8,379 bases of DNA from CAYZEZ01 sp964477295 (GCA_964477295.1 CAYZEZ010000216.1:1-8379), one strand, 5' to 3'. Shown: positions 1 to 7,027, counted from the stretch's first letter. Numbers and translations: made by a program. The notes: a model not told the origin generated them from the letters alone.

Positions 1-1
1 G

Positions 2-1795
2 CCGGCAGGTTATTATATCGATTATGGCGGTCAATTCGAGAACCTGCGTAATGCCTCAAGAAGGCTGAAGATCGCCGTCCCTATCGCCCTTTTGCTGATA
101 TATATTTTCCTTCACTTTGCTTTCCAGTCATTCAAAGAAGCAGGGTTGGTCTTCACAGCAGTTCCCCTATCCATTGTCGGAGGTGTTTTCCTGCTCTGGA
201 TCAGGGGGATGCCTTTCAGTATCTCGGCAGGAATAGGTTTTATAGCGCTTTTTGGTATCGCCGTGCTGAACGGAATTGTCCTGATTGAACACCTCAAAGA
301 ACTAAAGAAAGAGGGTATCACTGATATGCGTGAACTCATCCTGAAAGGGACACACGAACGACTTCGTCCTGTTATTCTTACTGCTGCTGCCGCTGCCCTG
401 GGATTTCTGCCGATGGCCATCTCCACCTCGGCTGGTGCAGAGGTGCAACGTCCGCTGGCTACTGTAGTTATTGGTGGATTGGTTACCTCCACTCTCCTGA
501 CCATGCTGGCCCTGCCTCTGCTTTATGCCATTTTCGATGAAGTTACCGGAATACAGCTCTGGCCACCGAAATTCAGGAGAAAGAATATCTCCCTGTTGAT
601 CTTTCTATTATTGATCCCTGCATTTGCAAATTCTCAATCAACATTACAATCTTCTAACCAGCCCGGCACTTTAACCCTTACTGATGTGCTTGATATAGCA
701 TACCGCAATAACCGCGAACTGGCAGCTTACAGGTCGAAGGTTGAGGAAAGTAAAGCTCTCGTTAGGACAGCCTTTTCCATTGATAAGACGAACATTTACT
801 ACAACTATGACGAAAACAATATCGCAGAGAATAACTTTCCGATAGGTGTTTTCGGAGGTGAACAGAGATTTGATATTCCATCCCTGTATTTCGCCCAGCG
901 GAATGCCAACTTCGCTGTAGTAAACATGTCTGAAGATGAGCTGGCAAAGAAGAAACGCTCGATTACCAAAGATGTTTCAAGGGCTTATTATACAGTTGTT
1001 TACCTTCACAATAAGCAGCAACAATACCAGTTTATTGACAGCATTTATTCCCGCTTTTCTGAAGTAGCTGAGTTCAGCTTTAACCATGGTGAGATTACAT
1101 ACCTTGAAATGCTGAATGCACAATCGAAACATAACCAGGTCCGTATCCTCCAGAACCAACTTCAGCATGACATAGATATTGCCATGGCCGGCCTGTCAAC
1201 CCTGATGCATTACGACTCACTATTTATTATCCCCGATGAACCACTGGATGAGCTGATCGTTCATCCCGTGGGAGTGGAGACTGATCCCGGATACAATTAT
1301 TTACAGAATGTTATCCGGCACCGGCAAGCCTCATTGAAAGTTGAAAAGAACCGGCTCCTGCCTGATATGACCTTCAGCTACTTTAACGGGACCAACAAAT
1401 ATGCAGATGCAAGGAACTACCAGGGTTTCCAGGTAGGTGTAGGGATCCCGCTTTTTTTCAGCGAGCAACGTGCAAAAATTAAAGCGGAACAGTATGCCTG
1501 GGAAGCTGCTTTGAGCCTGCAGGACAATTATTCCCGTGTATATGAAAACAAGGTGTCTGAGATGATGATCGGGCTGGATAAGTACAGGGAATCTATCCGG
1601 TATTATAAACAGACAGGGAAGCAATTGGCGGCAGAACTGATCAGGTCTGCACAGAAAAGCTATGCTGCCGGTGAGATTGACTTCTTTAGATTTGTACAAA
1701 GTGTGGACAGTGCGGTGGAAATCGAACTGAATTACCTGGATGACCTCCATAGATATAACGAGGTAGTTCTTGATATCAATTACATGACACTATAA
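2..1795 (+). CDS. RND heavy-metal efflux transporter (CusA/CzcA type) fused to a TolC/CusC-like outer-membrane factor, 5'-truncated by window edge
   Basis: The frame is open from the left edge, so the start lies outside the window; 597 residues are visible. Residues 1-180 are the C-terminal membrane domain of an HME-type RND proton antiporter. Several hydrophobic segments can be seen, including the family-typical GIGFIALFGIAVLNGIVLIE, the LRPVILTAAAAALGFLPMA stretch and a last segment ending in LPLLYAIF. A second domain follows without a stop. Around residues 191-213 there is a basic stretch (FRRK), a short hydrophobic run and an A-F-A-N-S-Q sequence resembling a signal peptide. Residues 225-597 resemble an OMF of the TolC/CusC family: LTLTDVLDIAYRNNRELAAY near its start, long amphipathic helices, and a second repeat with PDMTFSYFNG and GVGIPLFF. 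The protein would export metal cations across both membranes; the metal cannot be told because the metal-binding porter domain lies outside the window. RND-OMF fusions of this kind are known in Bacteroidota. The adaptor gene follows directly, completing the pump. Confidence 0.9.
   Translation, partial: PAGYYIDYGGQFENLRNASRRLKIAVPIALLLIYIFLHFAFQSFKEAGLVFTAVPLSIVGGVFLLWIRGMPFSISAGIGFIALFGIAVLNGIVLIEHLKELKKEGITDMRELILKGTHERLRPVILTAAAAALGFLPMAISTSAGAEVQRPLATVVIGGLVTSTLLTMLALPLLYAIFDEVTGIQLWPPKFRRKNISLLIFLLLIPAFANSQSTLQSSNQPGTLTLTDVLDIAYRNNRELAAYRSKVEESKALVRTAFSIDKTNIYYNYDENNIAENNFPIGVFGGEQRFDIPSLYFAQRNANFAVVNMSEDELAKKKRSITKDVSRAYYTVVYLHNKQQQYQFIDSIYSRFSEVAEFSFNHGEITYLEMLNAQSKHNQVRILQNQLQHDIDIAMAGLSTLMHYDSLFIIPDEPLDELIVHPVGVETDPGYNYLQNVIRHRQASLKVEKNRLLPDMTFSYFNGTNKYADARNYQGFQVGVGIPLFFSEQRAKIKAEQYAWEAALSLQDNYSRVYENKVSEMMIGLDKYRESIRYYKQTGKQLAAELIRSAQKSYAAGEIDFFRFVQSVDSAVEIELNYLDDLHRYNEVVLDINYMTL
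572..640 (+). other. Signal-peptide-like segment at the RND/OMF junction
   Basis: This codes for the junction between the inner-membrane pump and the outer-membrane channel. It has the three parts of a signal peptide: a basic n-region (FRRK), a hydrophobic core (ISLLIFLLLIP) and a polar c-region with AFANSQ, where cleavage after an Ala-x-Ala-like site is conceivable. The last RND segment normally leaves the C-terminus in the cytoplasm, so this segment would carry the following OMF domain across the inner membrane. Whether a signal peptidase cuts here and frees the channel is inference. No good internal start is seen: AGGAGA at 575-580 is 12-15 nt from in-frame CTG/TTG codons, with no ATG nearby. 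Confidence 0.6.
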
Positions 1796-1854
1796 ACTTA
1801 ATAACATTATGGATTGTCTGCGGGAAACCATATCAACCATAAAATGATTATCAA

Positions 1855-3015
1855 ATGAAACGAATTTTGAAATATTTACTGTCTGTTGTCGCCCTGCTGA
1901 CCCTTGCTTCAATGCCTTCCTGTCACAATGCCAGCCAGGTAGAACCGGGAGGTGAAGGATCCATGGCAGAAGGTTTTGCACTGGAGAAACAAGGTGAAAT
2001 AGTAATTACAAAGGAGCAATTTGAATCTTCAGGGATGAAGCTTGGAAGCCCCTCACCAATGATGTTCCGGCAGATGGTCAGTGCCAATGGTTATATTGTC
2101 GCTTCTCCCTCCGGCTGGGTAAAAATCAGTACAATGATCCCCGGAAGGATTAAGGAGATCAATCTTTCAATTGGTGATCATATTAAAAAAGGCCAGCTGC
2201 TTTTCACTCTGGAAAGCAACGAGATCATTTTGCTTCAACAGGAGTATGCCGAAGCGTTTAATCAGTTGAACTCGCTGAAATCCAGTTATGAAAGACAGAA
2301 AGCGCTATCAGAAGAGCAAATCACCTCACAGAAAGAATTTATCAATGCTGAAAGCGATTACAGGAGCCTGGTTTCAAAAACCGAAGGTCTTAAGGCAAGG
2401 TTAACGATGATTAACATCGACCCTTCCCGGGTGGAGAAGGGTACCATTGTTCCTCTTGCGCCTGTCTACTCCCCGATACAGGGATTTATTACAAACCAGA
2501 ACCTGGTTCTGGGACAATTCATCGAACCACAGGCAAATGTAATGGAGCTGATCGATATTGATCAGCTTCGCCTTAATATCCATGTCTTCGAAAATGATCT
2601 GAAAGAAATGGCAGTGGGACAGGAAGTGCTCTATTACGATCCGGATGATAAAGAGCGGGTATTTAAAGCTATGCTGAGTCATATCGGAAAATCGATCGAA
2701 CCGGAAACCAGGACGGTCCTTTGTATCGCGCAGCTCAAACCGTCAGACAGAAGTTATTTTGTAAATAATTTGTATGTCCAGACCAAAATCATCACCTGCG
2801 AGCGCGAAGCCCCGGCTGTTCCAAATCAGGCTTTGATCAATGAGGATGAATGGCACTTTGTGTTGTCCCTGGTCGGGGAAAAGGAAGGGAACCTGATCTT
2901 CCGTAAGATCCCTGTGCATATTGGGGTTATTATGCCGGAGTACACTGAAATGCTGGATGAGGATTTAAAGGATATCCTCATTGAAGGGGCATACAATCTG
3001 GTAACGAAAGAATAA
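1855..3015 (+). CDS. RND efflux periplasmic adaptor lipoprotein (CusB/CzcB-type membrane fusion protein)
   Basis: This 386-residue protein is the adaptor that would link the inner-membrane pump to its outer-membrane channel. Residues 1-22 form a signal peptide ending in ASMPS before Cys23, a plausible lipobox, so it is probably a lipoprotein. Residues about 85-120 and 195-235 form the two halves of the lipoyl/barrel-sandwich domain (GRIKEINLSIGDHIKKGQLLF, then APVYSPIQGFITNQNLVLGQFI). The helical hairpin lies between them (about 122-185, with LKSSYERQKALSEEQITSQKE split across it). A beta-barrel (about 236-315) and a membrane-proximal domain (about 320-386, ending GAYNLVTKE) follow. The length is normal for the family. 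No His- or Met-rich metal-binding tail is seen, so the substrate is not defined. It starts 59 bp after the transporter-channel fusion on the same strand, so the two are probably one operon. The ATG has no clear Shine-Dalgarno, which is usual in Bacteroidota; the lipoprotein signal supports this start. Confidence 0.9.
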   Translation: MKRILKYLLSVVALLTLASMPSCHNASQVEPGGEGSMAEGFALEKQGEIVITKEQFESSGMKLGSPSPMMFRQMVSANGYIVASPSGWVKISTMIPGRIKEINLSIGDHIKKGQLLFTLESNEIILLQQEYAEAFNQLNSLKSSYERQKALSEEQITSQKEFINAESDYRSLVSKTEGLKARLTMINIDPSRVEKGTIVPLAPVYSPIQGFITNQNLVLGQFIEPQANVMELIDIDQLRLNIHVFENDLKEMAVGQEVLYYDPDDKERVFKAMLSHIGKSIEPETRTVLCIAQLKPSDRSYFVNNLYVQTKIITCEREAPAVPNQALINEDEWHFVLSLVGEKEGNLIFRKIPVHIGVIMPEYTEMLDEDLKDILIEGAYNLVTKE

Positions 3016-3069
3016 CTATTGCCATATTTTTAATCATCGTGAAATCCTCCCCCCCGGTTCAACATTTAG
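3016..3069. other. Short gap between convergent adaptor gene and pseudogene
   Basis: This 54-bp stretch lies between the adaptor stop and the stop of the minus-strand pseudogene. It holds an AT-rich part and a run of seven C at 3049-3055. I see no convincing hairpin terminator in it. Confidence 0.5.
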
Positions 3070-3528
3070 TTACCTGTTCAGGATGCTTACCAGTAGAGCA
3101 TCCAGGTATTTATCACCATTTTTAAGCCAGTTAACATTGGATATCAATTGATTATTCCTGTAAACTGATTCCGATTTTTTCTGCCCGTTGCTATAGTACT
3201 TTAATTCTGATCCTTCAAGTGTCAAAGGGATACGGGTACTTGTAGTTCCCGACTTGATCATTTTATCATCCCATACTTCCGTTTAATCATAAAATCCTTC
3301 AGAAATTTCTGAATATTTGCGTGTATATATTTTCTCCATGTTGCCATCCCTGTATTCCCTGACCAGGTATTCATTTTCTTCCCTGAACCTGATAACTTCC
3401 GTCGAAAAGATCTGTCAGCCGATGTTTTGTTTTGTATAGGTCGAGATTTTATACTTCTTTGGGGAAGAACGTTCTACAGTTCTTTTGAGCACCGCATCCT
3501 GTGGATCAGCCAGCAGGGAGCCCTGCAT
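3070..3528 (-). pseudogene. Decayed YwqK/MORN-like repeat protein (TonB-associated type), two in-frame stops
   Basis: One minus-strand frame reads as a coherent protein for 152 codons if two stops are read through: TGA at 3415-3417 and TAA at 3283-3285. The pieces are MQGSLLADPQDAVLKRT... (to 3415), then VIRFREENEYLVREYRDGN and MEKIYTRKYSEISEGFYD, then IPLTLEGSELKYYSNGQKK, SVYRNNQLISNVNWLKNGDK and a TAA stop at 3070-3072. The YYSNGQKKSESVYRNNQLISN pattern, split here, is typical of YwqK-like antitoxin/MORN-type repeats, which in Bacteroidota often precede a TonB C-terminal domain. There is no frameshift, so decay by point mutation is the simplest reading. No signal peptide is seen at the start and no TonB domain after the end, so both termini also appear lost. 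The first ATG at 3528 lies inside the 3' end of clpB, overlapping it by 23 bp. The intact tail from 3261 could still be translated from an internal ATG but is unlikely to be functional. The family call is from recalled patterns, not a search. Confidence 0.7.
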
Positions 3529-6130
3529 TCTTAACAGATGGCCGGAAGACAAAATTATGACCGTCCACATCAATCTCCACATTCATTCCCGGCAAAACCT
3601 TCTCCTCCAGCAAGGCCATTGAAAATCCATCAAGGATCTTTTTACGGATTAACCGCTTAAGCGGCCGTGCACCAAACTGCAGATCAAATCCTTCCTTTTT
3701 CAGATATTCGATGCATTGATCTGTTACCTGGAAAGTAATGTCCTGTTTTGATAAAACTTTCTTGAGAAGATCAAGCTGGATATGGATTATTCCCTCAATG
3801 TGATCCTTGGTTAAAGGCCTGAACATGACCATCTCATCAATACGGTTCAAAAATTCGGGCCGTACACTTCGCTTGAGCAGCTCAAATACCTGGTTCCTGG
3901 TGTTCTCAATTACCTGTTCGAGCTGATTCTCTTTTACCTTGCTGAAATTATCCTGGATGATATCTGACCCCAGGTTTGAGGTCATGATAATAATGGTGTT
4001 CTTGAAGTTTGCAATTCTTCCCTTGTTATCGGTCAGCCTGCCATCTTCAAGCACCTGCAACAGTATATTAAATGTATCGGGATGGGCCTTTTCGATCTCG
4101 TCGAGCAGGATTACCGAATAAGGCTTTCTTCTGACAGCTTCGGTTAGCTGGCCGCCCTCATCATACCCAACATAGCCCGGGGGTGCACCTACCAAACGGG
4201 ATACGGCATGCCGCTCCTGGTATTCGCTCATATCGATCCGGGTCAGCAGGCTCTCATCGTTAAAAAGATATTCTGCCAGCGCCCTGGCCAATTCTGTTTT
4301 GCCCACTCCCGTGCTTCCCAAAAAAAGGAATGAACCCACAGGCCGGTTCTCATCCGAAAGCCCGGTGCGGCTTCTCCTGATAGCAGCTGAAACGGCTGAA
4401 ATAGCTTCATCCTGACCCACGACCCTTTTATGCAGGGCCTCCTCAATATGAAGCAGTTTGTCCCTGTCGCTCTGCAACATACGGGTTACCGGTATCCCGG
4501 TCCAACGCGAAACCACATCAGCGATGTCTTCGGCAGTTATCTCCTCCCTGACCAGCCGTTTACCATCCTTTTCATATTCCTCGAACCTGGCGATGGTTTT
4601 CTTAAGGTCTTCGTCTGCTTTAGGAAGCTTACCATAACGTATCTCTGCCACGCTGCCCAGGTCGCTATCCCGCTCGGCTTTTTCTGCCTGGTATTTTAAA
4701 TCCTCGATCAGTTGTTTGTATTTCTGAATGTTTTCTACTACTGCTTTTTCATCCTGCCAGCGAGCCATGAGCTGCTTATGTTCATCTTCCAGGTCGGACA
4801 ACTGTTTTGATATTTGTTCCACCCTCGTTTTGTCTTTCTCCCTCTTGAAAGCTTCCCTTTCAATCTCCAGTTGCTGTATCTTCCGGTCGAGTGCATCCAG
4901 TGATTCCGGTTTGGAATTCATTTCAAGCCTCAGATGGGCTGCCGACTCATCAATCAGGTCAATGGCCTTGTCGGGCAGGTACCTGTCGGTGATATATCGT
5001 ATGGAAAGCTGTACAGCCGCGACTATGGCCTCATCCCTTATCCTGATCTTATGAAAATTCTCATATCTCTCTTTGATACCCCTTAAAATGGATATGGCAT
5101 CTTCTTCATCCGGTTCCTCCACAAATACTTTCTGGAAACGCCGTTCCAACGCTTTGTCTTTTTCAAAGTATTTCTGAAATTCATTGAGTGTGGTTGCTCC
5201 GATTGCTCTTAACTCACCCCGTGAAAGTGCCGGTTTCAGAATGTTGGCTGCATCCATGGCACCCTCTCCACCGCCGCCTGCACCCACCAGGGTATGGATC
5301 TCATCGATGAACAGTATGATCTGACCCTCAGAACCGATTACCTCCTTTACCACCGATTTCAATCTTTCTTCAAATTCTCCTTTATATTTCGCACCGGCAA
5401 TCAAAGCACCCATATCGAGCGAGTAAATCTCTTTCGACAACATATCGTCCGGAACATCCCCCTTCACTATCCTGAATGCAATTCCTTCTGCGATTGCCGT
5501 CTTGCCCACTCCGGGTTCACCTACCAGAATAGGATTGTTCTTAGTCCGACGGGAAAGGATCTGCAATACACGCCTGATTTCCTCATCTCTTCCAATTACC
5601 GGATCCAGTTTCCCTTCCCCAGCCATTTTATTTAGATGTAATGCATACCTGTCCAATGCACGATAAGTGTCTTCAGCCCCCTGGCTGTTTACCCTGCTTC
5701 CTTTGCGCAGTTCCCTGATGGCCGCAAGAAGATCTTTTTCTTTCAATCCGGCATCTTTCAACATCTGACCCACCTGGTCTTTCGAACGGATCATCCCGAG
5801 TAACAAATGCTCAAGGGTGACAAATTCATCTCCGAATTCCTTTAATCCCGATTGTGATTTAGCAATCACATCAGCGGCATCACGAGAAATGTATTTTTCC
5901 CCTCCACTCACCTTCGGATAACCTTGAATGATCTGCTCAAGAGCCGCATGAATATTATGATCGTTTATGGAAAGTTTTTTGAAAATAAAAGGCATGACAT
6001 TTTCATCCACCTCCAGTATGCCCTTAAGAATATGTCCGGCCTCTATCGCCTGGTGGTCATTCTCTACAGCAATCTGTTGTGCCCGTTGTATTGCTTCCTG
6101 CGCCTTTATTGTAAATTTTTCGAAGTTCAT
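3506..6130 (-). CDS. clpB: ATP-dependent disaggregase ClpB (Hsp100)
   Basis: This 874-residue protein has every hallmark of ClpB, the cytosolic hexameric AAA+ machine that threads aggregated proteins through its pore with DnaK help. The N-terminal Clp repeat domain spans about 1-145 (MNFEKFTIKAQEAIQ). AAA1 has Walker A GEPGVGKT (204-211), Walker B ending D276-E277, pore Tyr249 (AKYKGEF) and Arg fingers at 330-331 (ERRF). The coiled-coil M domain covers about 400-535 and contains EIRYGKLP; its presence separates ClpB from ClpA/ClpX, and no IGF-type ClpP loop is evident. AAA2 has Walker A GSTGVGKT (605-612), pore motif GYVGY (Tyr653), Walker B VILLDE (D677-E678) and sensor-2 GARPLKR (Arg822). 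The start was placed at ATG 6130 because homologues begin MNFxKFT; an extension to 6160 would add an implausible hydrophobic MYGLIIIYIA. The protein ends in a short PSVKNAGLPAG tail after the conserved FVFR. It is divergent from hsp20, fitting joint stress response. Confidence 0.97.
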   Translation of the reverse strand: MNFEKFTIKAQEAIQRAQQIAVENDHQAIEAGHILKGILEVDENVMPFIFKKLSINDHNIHAALEQIIQGYPKVSGGEKYISRDAADVIAKSQSGLKEFGDEFVTLEHLLLGMIRSKDQVGQMLKDAGLKEKDLLAAIRELRKGSRVNSQGAEDTYRALDRYALHLNKMAGEGKLDPVIGRDEEIRRVLQILSRRTKNNPILVGEPGVGKTAIAEGIAFRIVKGDVPDDMLSKEIYSLDMGALIAGAKYKGEFEERLKSVVKEVIGSEGQIILFIDEIHTLVGAGGGGEGAMDAANILKPALSRGELRAIGATTLNEFQKYFEKDKALERRFQKVFVEEPDEEDAISILRGIKERYENFHKIRIRDEAIVAAVQLSIRYITDRYLPDKAIDLIDESAAHLRLEMNSKPESLDALDRKIQQLEIEREAFKREKDKTRVEQISKQLSDLEDEHKQLMARWQDEKAVVENIQKYKQLIEDLKYQAEKAERDSDLGSVAEIRYGKLPKADEDLKKTIARFEEYEKDGKRLVREEITAEDIADVVSRWTGIPVTRMLQSDRDKLLHIEEALHKRVVGQDEAISAVSAAIRRSRTGLSDENRPVGSFLFLGSTGVGKTELARALAEYLFNDESLLTRIDMSEYQERHAVSRLVGAPPGYVGYDEGGQLTEAVRRKPYSVILLDEIEKAHPDTFNILLQVLEDGRLTDNKGRIANFKNTIIIMTSNLGSDIIQDNFSKVKENQLEQVIENTRNQVFELLKRSVRPEFLNRIDEMVMFRPLTKDHIEGIIHIQLDLLKKVLSKQDITFQVTDQCIEYLKKEGFDLQFGARPLKRLIRKKILDGFSMALLEEKVLPGMNVEIDVDGHNFVFRPSVKNAGLPAG

Positions 6131-6167
6131 TGCTATATATATTATAATTAATCCATACAATCTGCTT

Positions 6168-6197
6168 CAAATGATACGCCATACTGTTTTTAACCAA
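6168..6197 (-). promoter_or_regulatory. Possible clpB promoter (Bacteroidota sigma-AB-like)
   Basis: On the minus strand, TATCATTTG (6176-6168) resembles the Bacteroidota -7 element TAnnTTTG with one extra base, and a TTG (6197-6195) lies 18 bp upstream as a possible -33 element. Transcription would begin near 6161, giving a leader of about 30 nt before the clpB ATG. The match is loose, so this is a candidate only. Confidence 0.25.
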
Positions 6198-6238
6198 TTC
6201 AGGATAATGCGGGTTGCGGGTTTCGAGATACGAGGTGT

Positions 6239-6263
6239 CTGCTAATTAGTTATTTATTAGCAG
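6239..6263. repeat. 8-bp inverted repeat (hairpin or operator) in the clpB-hsp20 control region
   Basis: CTGCTAAT at 6239-6246 and ATTAGCAG at 6256-6263 are perfect inverted copies around a 9-nt AT-rich spacer. It lies upstream of both divergent genes and has no T-tract that would make it a plain terminator. It could be a repressor operator for clpB or simply a structure-forming sequence. It does not match the CIRCE/HrcA operator (TTAGCACTC-N9-GAGTGCTAA) apart from the 9-nt spacer and an ATTAGCA-like arm. Confidence 0.5.
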
Positions 6264-6304
6264 GTTAAACCTTTATGCCGGTTAACTTTCAATAAACCGC
6301 CCTG

Positions 6305-6317
6305 TGTCATTGTGACA
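6305..6317 (+). promoter_or_regulatory. Upstream activator-like site 1 (TGTCA-N3-TGACA)
   Basis: The 13-bp sequence TGTCATTGTGACA is an inverted repeat with 5-bp arms. It matches a second site 32 bp downstream at 11 of 13 positions. It lies about 80 bp before the predicted hsp20 transcription start, the usual place for enhancer-binding activators of sigma-54 promoters. The binding protein is unknown. Confidence 0.45.
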
Positions 6318-6336
6318 GCATCCATTAATAATAATA

Positions 6337-6349
6337 TGTCATTATGTCA
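6337..6349 (+). promoter_or_regulatory. Upstream activator-like site 2 (TGTCA-N3-TGTCA)
   Basis: TGTCATTATGTCA repeats the upstream site with two substitutions, so its halves are direct instead of inverted. Its start is exactly 32 bp (about three helical turns) after the start of site 1, which would place two bound proteins on the same DNA face. It ends 11 bp before the -24-like element. Confidence 0.45.
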
Positions 6350-6360
6350 TATATTAGCCA

Positions 6361-6376
6361 TGGCATACAAATTGAA
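6361..6376 (+). promoter_or_regulatory. Sigma-54-like -24/-12 promoter candidate for hsp20
   Basis: TGGCATACAAATTGAA aligns without gaps to the sigma-54 consensus TGGCACGNNNNTTGCW. The GG at 6362-6363 and the G of the -12 element at 6374 have the required 12-bp offset. The mismatches are CG to TA after TGGCA and C to A in the -12 GC pair, the latter a weakness. Transcription would start near 6386, giving a leader of about 63 nt. The two repeated sites just upstream strengthen the case. A sigma-32-like or Bacteroidota primary-sigma promoter is not apparent here. Confidence 0.4.
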
Positions 6377-6435
6377 TATTTCTGACGAAAGAATTTAATG
6401 TTTAACCGTCCGTACAAATGCGGACATAAATTAAT

Positions 6436-6440
6436 GGAGG
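6436..6440 (+). promoter_or_regulatory. Strong Shine-Dalgarno of hsp20
   Basis: GGAGG lies 8 nt before ATG 6449 and decides that start over the upstream in-frame ATGs at 6398 and 6434. Such a clear ribosome binding site is notable because neither clpB nor the efflux adaptor in this window has one. Confidence 0.75.
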
Positions 6441-6448
6441 GTTTAACC

Positions 6449-6898
6449 ATGACACTAGCAAGATTATCAGATTCAACATTCCCATCCTTCCCTTCATTGT
6501 TCAACAGGTTTTTTGAAGGAGATCTGATGGATTGGTCAAATGAAAACTTCGCAGGCTCTAATTCAACATTGCCTGCTGTCAACGTCAAAGAAAATGATGA
6601 TGAATTCAAAATTGAAGTTGCCGCTCCAGGATTGAAGAAGGAGGATTTCAATGTGAATTACGACAATGGCCGGCTGACTATTTCCTCTGAGAAAAAAGAG
6701 GAAAACGAAGAAAGAAATGGGAAATATACCCGACAGGAGTATAGTTACCAGTCATTCCAGAGGAGTTTTACCGTTCCCGAAACGGTTGTGAACGGAGAAA
6801 AGATCGTAGCACAATATTCCGACGGAATACTTTACATTACTTTGCCTAAACGCGAAGAAGTGAAGCCAAAACCGGCCAAGGAAATCAAAATTTCATAA
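6449..6898 (+). CDS. Small heat-shock protein (Hsp20/alpha-crystallin family)
   Basis: This 149-residue protein is an ATP-independent holdase that binds unfolding proteins in the cytoplasm and keeps them ready for refolding by DnaK and ClpB. The N-terminal arm (residues 1-40) is rich in Phe (FPSFPSLFNRFF), as usual for the family. The alpha-crystallin domain covers about 40-135, with AVNVKENDDEFKIEVAAPGL near its start and the signature A-x3-DGIL at 121-128. The C-terminus ends in EIKIS, with the I-x-I oligomerisation motif at 146-148. The start was chosen from the GGAGG and from homologues that begin with a short MTL-like sequence. Upstream lie the paired TGTCA sites and a sigma-54-like promoter, and clpB is divergent. 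An inverted-repeat element begins 7 bp after the stop. Length and motifs are normal. Confidence 0.95.
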   Translation: MTLARLSDSTFPSFPSLFNRFFEGDLMDWSNENFAGSNSTLPAVNVKENDDEFKIEVAAPGLKKEDFNVNYDNGRLTISSEKKEENEERNGKYTRQEYSYQSFQRSFTVPETVVNGEKIVAQYSDGILYITLPKREEVKPKPAKEIKIS

Positions 6899-6966
6899 TG
6901 TTATTAAGAAGAGGCTGTCTCAAAAGTGTCTTTTTTTAGTTAATATGGCCATCCTATCCCGCCGTG

Positions 6967-6988
6967 CCCCCCCGAGCACTCGGGGGGG
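6967..6988. repeat. GC-rich palindrome within the MITE-like element
   Basis: Seven C and GAG, then CA, then CTC and seven G make a perfect 10-bp-arm inverted repeat. A one-base variant of its inner part, GAGTACTCGGG (6988-6998) against GAGCACTCGGG (6974-6984), follows at a 14-bp shift, suggesting local duplication. The homopolymer runs are prone to slippage and to sequencing error. Confidence 0.75.
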
Positions 6989-7027
6989 AGTACTCGGGAT
7001 CAGGATCTCATTATCAGCTAAATACGG

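Noticed and set aside
112..504. Open minus-strand frame of 130 codons opposite the RND domain
   Set aside because: It is antisense to a strongly conserved coding region and its product is Arg/Ser-rich low-complexity with no family features.
1211..1223. TACGACTCACTAT, a 13-base match to the core of the T7 phage promoter
   Set aside because: It lies inside the outer-membrane factor coding sequence as ordinary Tyr-Asp-Ser-Leu codons, lacks the flanking TAA and the ATAGG start region, and the surrounding DNA is not vector-like. It is coincidence.
1809..1847. Tiny ORF before the adaptor gene
   Set aside because: Only 12 codons, with no ribosome binding site and no sign of a leader-peptide attenuator hairpin.
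4728..5054. Open plus-strand frame opposite the ClpB coiled-coil region
   Set aside because: Its Ser-rich product is the expected antisense shadow of the Glu/Lys-rich M domain.
6131..6160. Ten-residue N-terminal extension of ClpB (start at 6160)
   Set aside because: It would add a hydrophobic MYGLIIIYIA that ClpB homologues do not have, while MNFEKFT at 6130 fits the family start.
6398..6448. Longer Hsp20 start at 6398
   Set aside because: It has no ribosome binding site and adds a non-conserved MFNRPYKCG segment; GGAGG points to ATG 6449.
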